Assembly (NCBI GenBank): GCA_021234155.1
Contig: JAJEKV010000005.1
Location: 19,392,089 to 19,456,088 of the forward strand
DNA from: Isoetes taiwanensis
Lineage: Eukaryota > Streptophyta > Lycopodiopsida > Isoetales > Isoetaceae
DNA length: 64,000 nt
Direction of reading: 5' to 3'
In this document: one piece after another, positions 44,872-54,619 of the stretch
Layout: every line of letters begins with the position of its first letter
Numbering within the stretch: the first letter of the stretch is position 1
Program-made: the position numbers and the translations under genes
Notes under the pieces: model-generated
Told to the model about the DNA's origin: nothing
Databases searched by the model: none
Seen by the model: the letters and a program-made list of their open reading frames with translations, nothing else

Positions 44872-44945
44872 CACGCTCTGTAGGATTTGAACCTACGACA
44901 TCAGGTTTTGGAGACCTACGTTCTACCGAACTGAACTAAGAGCGC
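44872..44945 (-). tRNA. trnW-CCA: trnW-CCA, plastid type, copy 1
   Basis: The minus strand starts GCGCTCTTAGTTCAGTTCGG, has the anticodon loop GTCTCCAAAACC with CCA, and a T-arm GTAGGTTCAAATCCTAC. 74 nt, no CCA tail encoded. The acceptor stem GCGCTCT/AGAGCGT pairs with one G-U. Part of a 95-bp direct repeat with 45494-45590. Confidence 0.92.
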
Positions 44946-45501
44946 TTTTTTCGCATCAAATGCTGATAGCTCTGGCAAACCAAAATTATCATTTCATTTT
45001 ATAGCTATCCGGCTTGAATTTTCGAACAAAAAGAATTCAAGATTTAGTTGCGATGAAAAGAATACCTTTGATTTCTATCCATGGATTCTTGACGAATCAA
45101 TCTCAGAAGATTGATTTAGCTTCAAAATCATTCCACCTTGCTATTTTTCAATCCGAAAGAATCATTGATTATTATTTTCATGGGAATGATGCTCTTCCTA
45201 TGGCATTCATAGGAAAGGATTTGAACCTTTCCCTGACTGATATCCTACCAAGGGGGCCAACGATAGACGGTAACTCCCCCCCGAACACGTCTTACAACTT
45301 TCATCGTACCGTGCTCTCCGAAGAGCAACCTTTGTCGGAAGTGAATTGGCCAGGAATTCTTGTAGCTTGGAGGTATCCGGCTACCTACTTCCACACCGGA
45401 TATTTCGTACAAATTATGGAACGTGGTAATGGAAGATAGAGATGGTGCAATATGCGTATTGCTCCTCCTAAATATTAACTATAAAAAGAAGAAATCAAAA
45501 T

Positions 45502-45575
45502 CACGCTCTGTAGGATTTGAACCTACGACATCAGGTTTTGGAGACCTACGTTCTACCGAACTGAACTAAGAGCGC
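45502..45575 (-). tRNA. trnW-CCA: trnW-CCA, plastid type, copy 2
   Basis: Identical to the copy at 44872-44945, including about 10 bp of flank on each side. This is the copy next to trnP, as in plastomes. Confidence 0.92.
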
Positions 45576-45711
45576 TTTTTTCGCATCACATAGGAGGTCG
45601 TGGATAGAGAGATAATCTTCTTTTATTCTCTCCTATTTCTTGAATACTTATTGCTTGTATTCCGCGAATACCTATTCGTTCGAAGATCTCTCATACGTAT
45701 GAGATTCGGGT

Positions 45712-45785
45712 TAGGGATGACAGGATTCGAACCTGCGACATTTTGTACCCAAAACAAACGCGCTACCGAGCTGCGCTACATCCCT
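45712..45785 (-). tRNA. trnP-UGG: trnP-UGG, plastid type
   Basis: The minus strand reads AGGGATGTAGCGCAGCTCGG, with anticodon loop TTTTGGGT and T-arm GCAGGTTCGAATCCTGT. The acceptor stem is complete (AGGGATG/CATCCCT). Confidence 0.92.
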
Positions 45786-46056
45786 CCCAACTTTCATACA
45801 AGATGGATTGTACTTTATTTAAATACTTTATTTAAAGCCTCTTGCCTACATCGTCCCATCCCTATTTCCTCATCGTCCTTTCCTGTATCGCAATTCGTTA
45901 TGGAATAATTCGTCGATTTTTCATTTATAGGATTTATTTATCATATGCAAGCAAGCTATTGTTCCTACTTATGGATCCGTCACACCGATCACTTGTATAT
46001 TTACCATAAGCAGGGAATTTATTTTCTTCTCGAAAATTCTAGTTAATTTTTTTTAA

Positions 46057-46182
46057 TCAGCTATTAATTAGAGAGTTCGAAGAAGTTTCTACAGCTATAG
46101 GATCAGTAATGCCATAAACTTTAGCTTCTTCCGCTGACATAAAAACATCTCTTTCCATATCTTCAGAGACTACCCATAAAGG
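46057..46182 (-). pseudogene. clpP: clpP C-terminal fragment, plastid-derived
   Basis: 41 codons and a [23 protein letters not shown] is the conserved C-terminal block of the plastid Clp protease proteolytic subunit, followed by [18 protein letters not shown]. The sequence upstream of PLW diverges, so the catalytic residues are absent. It lies close to trnP, although several genes separate them in typical plastomes, so the segment is rearranged or the source plastome was. Confidence 0.85.
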
Positions 46183-46469
46183 CATTACAAGGCCTATACC
46201 AACTCACCACACATCCGTTGGGCAAAACTTTAGTCATACATGCACACTTTGTAGGCAGGATAGAATCCCGCCTCAGGAAGTCGGGGAAATTTTAGGCAAC
46301 AACCAGTATACCAGCCCCAGTGTATGTTTAGCTTTGGGAGTTGGTTACTGGGGTTATACGATGATGATCCCCGACGTGGTAGAACTTGTGCCTATACATG
46401 TCCTCCACTTTGTCTGCCATAAGGCAGCAGGATAAGCTCCACAATAATTGTGTGAGTATGCACCAGTAA

Positions 46470-46628
46470 AAGTTAATGTTCTAGAACATTCTACAAAGTT
46501 CTAAAACATTCCAGAAACGTTTTACAAAGTTTTAGAACATTCTATATTATTCTAGAAAGTTCTAGAATATTTTCTAAACACCTCTGAACTTTCTAGATCA
46601 TTTCGCAATTATTTGGAACATCCTAGAA
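46470..46628. repeat. TTCTAGAACATTC-type repeats, right block
   Basis: Same unit type as 43080-44105 (agttctagaacattctacaaagttctaaaac). It borders the truncated end of the copia element. Confidence 0.85.
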
Positions 46629-47340
46629 CTAGAATGTCCATCATCCTATGGATAGCCTCCTTATCACTGTCAACAACCACATCATCTAATTGAAAAAGGT
46701 TTCCAATCCTCTTTGCAAGAAACTTAATTTCATTTCCAGCTGAAATTTTACATGCATCAGAGTCAAAAGTGACTCTATAATCTAAATCAACAAGTTGACT
46801 CGCTGAAATAAGATTTTTGACAAGAGTTGGTACATAAAGTACATTCTCAATGTCACTTACATTTCCTTTCAAGTCAAATAATTGCAGTAAGCCTTTGCCT
46901 TCAATCATTTGTAGAGCTCCATTTCCAACTTGAACACTCTTTGATTGAGTCGATCCAATATTTTTAAGTAGATCAGTAGTGTGAACTACTGATCTTTCAG
47001 CTCCACTATCAACTACAAGAGCACGGGACTTATTAGTTTTTGATTTATCAATGAAAACAAAAATTCTAGATACCTCATCTTCCTCCTCAGTTTCTTCCTT
47101 TTCATTCACTTGTTCTTTTGCCAAATATGCTCCTGTGGGTCTGCCACCTCTACCTCTAGTTGATTTTCCTCCTCTTCCAAATCCTCCTCTCCCTTTCTCC
47201 TTTGAGAAGTTCTTTGGTGTTGGACATTTTGCAGCCAAGTGCCCCCTTCCACCACATGTGTAACAATTAAATTCTTTATTTAACTTTGGACAGTTCTTTT
47301 TGAAATGCCCTTGCTCATGGCATCAATTATTGTTAGCCAT
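46629..47340 (-). pseudogene. Copia zinc knuckle and aspartic protease
   Basis: The minus strand reads CHEQGHFKKNCPKL and CYTCGGRGHLAAKC (zinc knuckles; a TGA-like break between them and the gag part), then a Gly/Arg-rich linker and LVVDSGAERSVVHTTDLLKN, the protease active site DSG. IENVLYVPTLVKNLISASQL is the classic copia block after protease. It ends at the junction with short repeats. Confidence 0.88.
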
Positions 47341-47507
47341 AAAAGAAATCAAGTTGGAATTCAACTTATTAGTCAACAATGAGTTATGATAGTTGATATA
47401 TCAAACTTATACATTACAGAGAATATGTAATAGTACATGGAAGTTTTAAAACATTTTTATACATCTAATAGTACATGGGGACAAGGAGTAACAAGTTCCG
47501 GGTAAGA

Positions 47508-47766
47508 GCATGTTAGAGCCTACATGTTTTGGAAACTACCTGGAAAATACTCTGGGTAGTCAAAGATGATGATATATTTGAGTTCTTAACATCTTCTTGA
47601 CATCACAAAGTACCTTACAACATGTATGTACTAGTACTCTTGAACATAACACAATTTCTTTTAGTCAGTCTTGTAGTCTAGGTACTTTAAAATACAATTA
47701 TGTACTTGCACAGAAGTACACAGAAAACTACCTTTTTGGCAATTTTTTATGTAGGCCCTAACATGC
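47508..47766. repeat. Small inverted-repeat insertion in the copia gag (possible MITE)
   Basis: 18-bp ends gcatgttagagcctacat (47508-47525) and atgtaggccctaacatgc (47749-47766) are inverted copies with one mismatch. The copia gag frame stops where the right arm begins. No clear target duplication was found. The adjoining 47345-47507 is also foreign to the copia frame, so the full insertion may be larger. Confidence 0.5.
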
Positions 47767-48249
47767 TTTCACCCTTCCCTTGTCAACTTTACTCTTCCCT
47801 TTTCTTCCAGCATAAAGTATCTCAGCTGAATCATCCTCTCCTTCTCTCGTTACCCTTTTTTGTTCAATTTCAGTTCTCAAAATCCCTTCAGCATCCTCTC
47901 GAGAGTTAGCAATATTTCTAATAAATAATGAGAGGTTCTCATTTTCAGAAATAGATTTGGCTATAGCAAGTACCTGATATTTCTCAGTTAAGTTCACTCC
48001 TGGCCCACTTAAATATGCTATAATGTTGTCAAATTTGTTAAAAACATCTGAAACATCATCTTCATCCTTTAGTTTTAGCTTTCTCAATTCCTTTTCAAGA
48101 AGATCTATCTGAGAGGATGTTTTTTCTTCATAACGTTTTAGCAGATAAATCCACATTTCTTTAACAGTCGTATTTCTCAATTTTAGTCTTATAGTATGAC
48201 TGACCTTTGAAGTTATAATGCCTTGTGCCTCCTTTAATCTTGCAAACAA
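47758..48249 (-). pseudogene. Copia gag (UBN2-type)
   Basis: The frame reads MFARLKEAQGIITSKVSHTI, then KEMWIYLLKRYEEKTSSQID and LYAGRKGKSKVDKGRVKAC. The W-L-L-Y-E pattern (MWIYLLKRYEEKT) is typical of copia gag. Upstream sequence to the primer site at 48553 is poorly open. Confidence 0.85.
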
Positions 48250-48552
48250 GCTCGTTCCTGGTTCAACTCATGCAGCAACAGTAGCAGAAGTTTGTCCTGA
48301 AGTTGCATCTCATGTACTGATTGCTGCAACATTAGTATTAGAGTTACCTCTCCAGCTCTTACATTAGTACTTGTTGCAATACTATCCTAACCATCATATT
48401 CTCCTGAAGGATCAACAAGATCCCAAAGATCTTCCACCTCTAAAATATGCTTTATGGCATCCTTCTAAACTTGAAAACCTGATCCACCTTTGTAGACCTC
48501 AAATGAGCCCAATAACCCTGCATCAAATCTGCTAGACATGTCTTGATTAATT

Positions 48553-48565
48553 GGCTCTGATACCA
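48553..48565 (-). other. Copia primer-binding site
   Basis: The minus strand reads TGGTATCAGAGCC, the tRNA-iMet complement, two bases from the LTR edge. Confidence 0.92.
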
Positions 48566-48567
48566 AA

Positions 48568-49030
48568 TGTTAGAATCAAGCCACTATTATAAAAATAGTC
48601 TATGCAATTTTTAACTTTAACTCAATATGTTCTTACACAAAATCAACTAGGTCAAATGTTATCTAGTTAAATTCTCAAACTTCTTGAAGCTTTCCCCTTC
48701 TTATATATGCTCAAACAATAACCTTATTTCAATGGTAATGAAATCATATGAAAAACACTGCTCATTAGAGACTGAGACAAACACTATAGCTATTATTGTT
48801 GAACATGAATTGGTCTAATGGATGTATTAGACCATGAACCTTGTAGCCGATCACCTTCAGAACACCCAATTACATCTGCATTCTCTGTCACTGCATTTAA
48901 TCTCTGATGTTCAACTCCATTTCAGCATGTACAAAAACTTGTGATCCACGATAATATTGTCATTGTTCACTCAACACATATAGGACCTTGTGATTCACGA
49001 TAATATTGTCTTTGTTCTCAATTATTAACA
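48568..49030 (-). repeat. 5' LTR of the copia element
   Basis: 463 bp with inverted termini TGTTA...TAACA. The inner edge is fixed by the primer site. The outer edge is chosen at the last TAACA before the 21-bp inverted repeat at 49038. Confidence 0.75.
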
Positions 49031-49104
49031 TGCAAGTCGTATTTAATTAAAGTGGGACAAATCTCGAATTTTGGGACTCAGACTGAAAATGGGACTCATA
49101 CTAA

Positions 49105-49435
49105 AGAGAATTCAGTTGAGGGGGAGGGAGAGGGGGCACACCTTAATAAGGAGAAGGGTAGGAGGAGAAGGAGGGAGGGGCCACATGTTGAAGAGGGGAA
49201 GGGGCTAAGTTGGAAGAAGGGGCAAAGCAGGGAGGAGAGAGGAGAGAAAAAGGGCAAAGGAGGACGGGGAGGGGATACATTGGAAGAAGGGGGAGGGAGG
49301 AGGGAGGAGGCAAGGGGAGGGAGAGCAAAGAGGCAATTAAAGAGGAGGTAAAAGAAGAAGGGATGGGGGAGGGAGGGTAGAGAAGAGCAAAGGGGTAAAG
49401 GAGGAGAGGGAGGGGCGAAGGGGGGCAAGGGTCCC
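49105..49435. repeat. Purine-rich GGGAGG/AAGAGG tract
   Basis: More than 300 bp that is almost all purine on the plus strand. Open frames on both strands here are composition artefacts (Pro/Ser/Leu on the minus strand). An AT-rich aataataataaa stretch follows. Confidence 0.9.
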
Positions 49436-50004
49436 CCATCCCCTCCAAAATAATAATAATAAAATAAATAAATATATAAGTATTAAAAATATAGCTTTAT
49501 TAATAAATCTAAATAATCTAAATTATAAAATCTAAATTATTATTATTAAATATAATCAAAATATTAAATAAAATCTAAACAATCTAAATTATTATTATTA
49601 AATATAATTACAATGAATTTTTTTTTTACTCGCCTCGCGAGGCGAGATGGGCTTGGTTCAGAAAGCAGATTCAGAGAGGGGCCCGATTCACTCACCACTG
49701 CATCCCTTTTTCCATTTGCTAAATGCCCAAGATTGCTCAGGATGCGTAAGATTTTTTCCCTATAAGTAGCCAGCATATATTTCCAGCGGTGCAAAATTGC
49801 CGGCTTTGAAGCAATATTCTTTTGGCACCTCAAAGCCAATCAGCCATCTTGCAAACAATTTCTGGGAAGGTCTTGCCACATCTGGTTCGTGCCTTTTTTG
49901 GCCTTCTTCAAGATATAAGCAGATGCGGCTACCAGCAAATAATCGAAAATTCAAATCAGAGTAAATCCGTGATCCCTTGCTGCAAACACAAATTAAGACA
50001 TACC

Positions 50005-50012
50005 TATATAAA
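50005..50012 (+). promoter_or_regulatory. TATA box
   Basis: A perfect TATATAAA in a moderately GC-richer context, about 150 bp before the ATG of the small secreted-type frame. It would place transcription start near 50037. Confidence 0.5.
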
Positions 50013-50158
50013 GGATTAGGCGCCGCTTCAAGTTCCTCGTTGCTTCTATATGTGGGATTGAGAGGTAAAGCGGCTCAGAAAGCAAAAGCAACCAACTTTG
50101 TTGCAGAAATTTCATAGATCAAGGCAGCATGGGCGTCTAAAAAATGAGCTAAGAAGCT

Positions 50159-50287
50159 ATGGCACTGCGCCTATTTGCTTTGATTCTATCCCAGCTATTT
50201 TTCATCTCAGTTGTAGGTTCTGAAGCTCGTATTATGGAGGCTCTGCTCCGGCAGGGAGTCAAGGGCGGCATGCAAAGCAGGATGTAG
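50159..50287 (+). CDS. Small signal-peptide protein frame (42 aa)
   Basis: MALRLFALILSQLFFISVVG is a classical signal peptide with a hydrophobic core and small residues before a likely cleavage at about residue 20-23. The remaining 20 residues (ARIMEALLRQGVKGGMQSRM) are basic, like a secreted plant peptide precursor. Two tiny upstream frames (ATGGGCGTCTAA and ATGAGCTAA, about 50130-50152) precede the ATG. A possible donor (gatgtaggcc) at the stop could extend the protein by splicing. I recognise no peptide-hormone motif. It may be a captured gene fragment inside the inverted-repeat interval. Confidence 0.4.
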   Translation: MALRLFALILSQLFFISVVGSEARIMEALLRQGVKGGMQSRM

Positions 50288-51798
50288 GCCCAAAATCAAA
50301 CCAAAAGCTTCAATCCACAAGCGCAAGTTCTGCTTCAAATCTTAAGCGCGTGTTGATCTGGACAGCGAAAACAAGGTTAGATTGAAGATTAGAAACCCCC
50401 CTGCTCCTTGGTCGAGCTTCTTGGCCATGGCCGAGCTTCTTGGAAAGGAGAAGCCCCCCTGCTCCTTTTAAAGATCAATATGTCTGCAGAGATGGAGAAA
50501 GATCTTTACCGGTAGATCCAAGTTCTTCAGATCCGCTATTCTTCAAACCCTGTCTTGAGATCCCCTTCATATCTTTGTTTTGCAGCCTTGCTAAAGATAG
50601 ATGGGTTGTTGAATCAACGCGAGCATGGAGCAATGGGAAATGTGAGTCTCTATTCCGGAGCTCTGCAACCCTAGAAGACAAAATGGAGTAGATGCAGAAA
50701 CAGAGTACATGCAAAGACAGAGAATGTGCCTCCCTTCTTCGTCAAGCATAAGTCGTATCCGGATTATTTTTTCGATGTTAGCGGCGCAAATGATCTGAAG
50801 AACAAGTTTAAGAGAAGTGTTTAAGAGAAGTCTCAATTCTGCTTCTAATGCATTCAGTCTGATGTGCCCTGTTTGAATGGATGAAAACTATGCATTAAAT
50901 CCACCACTTTCTCAAACTAAGTTGAATCTCTCGCATTGCTTAGATCCTTCAAGACTACTTCTGGAGCTTCGGAGGATGCAAGATGTGGCCACCAAGAAGC
51001 TTGCTATCTTGAAAGAAGCACACGATTGATCGTTCTTCAAGAAACGGCTATGGCGCCCATGCTTGGACTCAAAGGTGTGTACCAAAAATCTCACCCAAAA
51101 TTCTGTACCAAATTTTAAATGTAAAGCACGGGCGGGAAAAATAACGCCACGGGCGGGAAAAAAAAGCTATGCCAGGATAATATTTTTTAAGTCATTTAAG
51201 TAATAGCGGAACTCTTTTCGGAACTCTTTTTCGTAACCATTGTTGCACCTATTAAGCAACACGGTTTTGGCAATAATAATCCAAAAAGATTTGTTAAAGC
51301 ATTTTATATGCAATATCCACCTTGACAGAAGTTAATATCTTCTTATGTAGAGATATATCTTCTTTCTCTTGTGCGTCCAGGAAAGATCGTCAAACCAATG
51401 ATTATAATAAGTAGAAATTTAATCAAAAATATTGCCAGGCGAGGTGTGTGCATATAAAGCATAATTATGGATCTCTTAATGAAAATATAATGGAACCATG
51501 ATTTTTTTAATACATTTATGTCATTAATGTACTAAAAAGATTATGTTAAAAAAATGGTGCATTTAATGAAGGCTTTTTTTTTTATACGTATACAATACTT
51601 GCATACTAAACAGGCTAGTTATCAAGGTTAATGCATAGGTTTGCATAAGCTTAATAGGCTTTCATGGTTCAATGCATAGGTTTATATAGTTTTAATCTTG
51701 TCAATGGGCTTTTGGGCATTTAATGCATAGGTTTATTTAGTTTGAGTGCATAGCGCTCAAATTGGTGTCCTCAGAAAGGCCCTCAGAGGGACCTTGAA

Positions 51799-52204
51799 GG
51801 CCTTTCTCGACATGCGTGTCGAGAAAGGCCCTCTTTTTTTCTCGCCTATGGTGGAAAATTAGGTGGATAGATAGATAAAATGATGCTCCGCAAAAATAAT
51901 CTCTGGCCCTTGAAATTGCCTTTTTTTACTCTGAGTTGCGTCGAGAAAGGCCCTCGAACCTGCGTTTTTTGCTTTGAGCTGCCTTTCTCGACTCGCGAGT
52001 CGAGAAAGGCCTTCTGACCCCAAAAACAGGCGTTTTTCGCTTTGACCTGCCTTTCTCGACTCGCGAGTCGAGAAAGGCCTTCTGACCCCTAAAACCTGTG
52101 TTTTTCGCTTTGAGCTGCCTTTGTCGACTCGCGGGTCGAGAAATGCCTTCTGACCTGTGTTTTTCCCTCTAAGCTGCCTTTCTCGACTCGGAGTCGAGAA
52201 AGGC
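51799..52204. repeat. Array of near-perfect palindromes, 68-bp period
   Basis: Hairpins at 51799-51830 (14-bp stem, TGCG loop), 51981-52010 and 52049-52078 (both perfect 30-bp palindromes centred on CTCGCGAG), 52117-52146 (a few mismatches) and 52176-52204 (14-bp stem). Half a unit lies at 51938-51955. Between hairpins the sequence (cttctgacccc, cctgtgtttttcgctttgagct) also repeats, giving a 68-bp unit shortened to 59 bp at the end. Transcripts of either strand would fold into serial stem-loops. Confidence 0.95.
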
Positions 52205-53160
52205 TCTCAGGCCTGTCTTTTCCAAAAATGGCCCTAAGAACTATGTTTTATTTTATTTTTTTTGCCTGTAGCATCATTTGACTAACTTGATTTTGTCTTT
52301 TGCAGTCCTTATCTCGACCAGATAGTACATGCCATACAAATTTCTATCGTATGTAAGTTGCTCCGTGACTTTGAGAGAGCTCCACGCGTCCTTTGCACTA
52401 GGTGGTTCATGTGTGAACGGGGTGTAATCATTGTACCCATATGACCACTATGGTCTCTTCACCCACTGTAATATATATTGTAATGACCCCATTTATAAAT
52501 ATAAGGTATCTCAAAACTAGTATTTTTTGGTGATTAAGTAAACAATTTGCTTAATTTTTGTTGGAATTTGTGATCTCTTGTCTACCCACCTAAGAAAATA
52601 GAGCCAAAATGTTCAACTAAGAATCTTTTTCAACTAGAACTTTGGTTTCAATCCGTAATGAAATTCCTATGTTTGAGTTGCACTGTTCTTGTTCTCGACT
52701 CGCTATCCAAGATAACTGGAAGAAAGCTTGGATGCACACTAACAGACAAAAATTCGAATTATGGACAGTTTTCGGGTCGGGGTGCTCCTTTTTGTGTAAA
52801 ATAACAGGGTTCCGAAAAAAAGTGGGAATGGAATGAGTCCCACTTTAATTAAATACGTCCTATGCCTTTCCACCATCTCTGGCTGGAAAATGTGTCTTCT
52901 CTATGCCTTGCATATAAACCACCAACGTTCAATTTAAAGTTGATCCCCATTTGCAATTCTCTATTTCTGTTAAATCTAAAGCCATACATCCTTGCCAATA
53001 TGGCTGTTATCATGACTATAGACTGCTCATATGATTTAATAAACTACAAACACACAATAGATTGTAGCATCATTGGCAAATAAATAGAAAAGCATGAAGT
53101 AGATTAGAATAGCAATTTATGCTACTTGGTTGCAGAGTCTAGTAGAGGAGCTCTATCTAA
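52205..53160. other. Non-coding sequence after the palindrome array
   Basis: AT-rich, with no supported gene. It includes the right 21-bp inverted repeat at 52837-52857. Confidence 0.5.
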
Positions 53161-53166
53161 GCAATA

Positions 53167-54616
53167 AAGAATAGAATAGAATAGAATATGATTTTATCGT
53201 CCACGGAGACCAACTGGCCTATGGGACCCAAGTACAAAGAGATAGCAGCAGGCGTATTACTACCAGGATTAAAAAACCCCCGCCCCGAAGGGTTTTCGTG
53301 GGAAAAACCTTAGTAGCAATAAGGATGCTGACATACTGCACAGTTATATACATAATCACAAGTACAGCTGAGGTTAATGTCGGACAGGGGGGGCATAACT
53401 GAGTCCGCGTATCCATTACCTCCCGGAGGTACGATCCCAACAAGCCTACAGAGGCCGTGCTCAGTAGCTCATGCAAGGCCTGATGGGGCACAACTAACCG
53501 AGCATACCGAGCCCGGATATGCTCGTGCGACGGACAGCACGGAGGGCGTGACTTTCATCCTCAACGGTGCCCCTGTTGGCGGATGCGGCGGACTCGTCCT
53601 CCTCACGCGGCTCCCGAATCCATCTCCCCTGTCTCAATGCGGAGGTGGTGTGCACATGTCTTGAATGGAAGCAATCACCTGGCGCTTTTTCATGGGTAGA
53701 TGGGTGCGCAGTAGTGGTGTGGGCCCCTCGTGAGCATGGGATTAACTCTTTGTCGATAATTTGCCACCTTGACATGTGCGGGGGCCTGCATCCCAAAGCT
53801 TGGCCATGAAGCAAGCATCCAAGAAATCTTGCTTCAAGTAGCGTTCCTTCGGTGTATGCAGCGATCCACATCGTGTGCTCGCACATTCCATAGCGAGAAC
53901 CACCGGGCTTGCTTGTCTTTCAGCGAGCTTTGAGTCGTTGCGGGCCCATCGCCCACCGCCAAAGCAAGGTTGGGAAGCCGGGCTTCATCCATAGCCACCA
54001 CCTTCCGGAAGTAAATAATGTGACGTTCAAATGACCCTCTTTAATGGAAGGAGCACGTCTCATGGAGCAAGATCGATATGGGACCGTGGATTTCACTCCC
54101 GGTTCGGGCCAAGAAGGCCTTCGTACTGCTCTAGATCATTCCAAGTGGTGAGGGATATCACCGGGCCCCCACACTTCGCCCCATAGAGGAGGACCGGTTC
54201 AACCAAGGCCACGAACAAGTGTGCTGATGACCCCATGCATACAACTACGCCTTGATTTGTTGTTTTGCATTGCATCTGTGGCTTTCGACCTGCGGTGACC
54301 CGTAATCTGATGGATGCATCCTAGTGTGTGGTAGTACAAAACTCAATGCCCAAATACTTATAAGACTGAGCCACCTCCACTACCTGCCCCTGGTAAGTGA
54401 ATGAGGGAAGGCGTGGGTGCCGGGATGATGGGACCAACAGCACCCTTGTCTTGGCCAAGTTAACTCCCATGTCAGTGAATTGTCAGAAAGTGTCCAAAGC
54501 ATCCAGGTGGCGTTGCATGTCCTCTGGGGTATATGCGAGCAGGTCAACATCACCATAAGAAACTTGTAATTTGAAGAAACTATAAGCCATGCACAGCACC
54601 ATGGCCTCATAACCAA
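53167..54616 (-). mobile_element. Second LINE, 5'-truncated and decayed, with (TATTC)n tail
   Basis: The minus strand reads YGDVDLLAYTPEDMQRHLDA (a damaged YADD block), then DMGVNLAKTRVLLV, YKYLGIEF and FVALVEPVLLYGAKCGGPV, the usual order after the RT catalytic site in LINEs, with several stops. Toward the left are a charged C-terminal region and a 3' end rich in tatcgtccacgg, ending in a short (GAATA)n tail (53167-53188). The 3' terminal sequence resembles that of the first LINE (attattgtccc), which suggests related families. Confidence 0.8.
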
Positions 54617-54619
54617 GAG

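Larger units (their letters stand above)
44340..46200. other. Plastid-derived nuclear DNA (NUPT), rearranged
   Basis: It contains petL on the plus strand, trnW-CCA twice and trnP-UGG on the minus strand, then the 3' end of clpP on the minus strand. The petL-trnW-trnP order and strands match land-plant plastomes, except that petG is missing between petL and trnW. Other parts (44530-44860, 44960-45480) look organellar or foreign, but I cannot assign them. Part of 45180-45310 resembles organellar intron sequence (accgtgctctccgaagagca). Confidence 0.85.
46629..49030 (-). mobile_element. Truncated Ty1/copia retrotransposon, minus strand
   Basis: A 5' LTR (48568-49030), tRNA-iMet primer site, gag and protease are present on the minus strand. 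The element breaks off inside or just after protease at the repeat block near 46.63 kb, so integrase, RT and the second LTR are missing. Gag and the zinc knuckle/protease part are separated by about 400 bp of inserted sequence. Confidence 0.85.
49038..52857. mobile_element. Interval bounded by 21-bp perfect inverted repeats (possible DNA transposon)
   Basis: The ends at 49038-49058 and 52837-52857 are exact reverse complements (GTATTTAATTAAAGTGGGAC preceded by C), and both continue into gggactcat-like subterminal motifs. A 3-bp GTC could be a target duplication if the arm is counted as 20 bp. No transposase is visible. The interior holds a purine tract, a small gene-like segment with a TATA box, and the palindrome array. 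It may be a non-autonomous transposon carrying host sequence. Confidence 0.5.

Noticed and set aside
44530-44874. 114-codon minus-strand frame between petL and trnW
   Set aside because: The position corresponds to petG, but neither strand matches petG. There is no known motif, so it is not called as a gene.
45014-45439. 141-codon plus-strand frame in the plastid-derived segment
   Set aside because: It crosses what looks like organellar intron or intergenic sequence and has no recognised protein motif.
49096-49448. Frames of about 100 codons on both strands
   Set aside because: They arise from the purine-rich tract, which rarely produces stop codons. No protein signature.
51799-52204. Palindromes as bacterial-type terminators
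   Set aside because: The genome is a plant nucleus, there is no adjacent operon, and the regular spacing points to a tandem repeat.
53494-53886. 130-codon minus-strand frame as a host gene
   Set aside because: It lies directly downstream of decayed LINE RT motifs in the same orientation and before the (TATTC)n tail, so it is LINE sequence.
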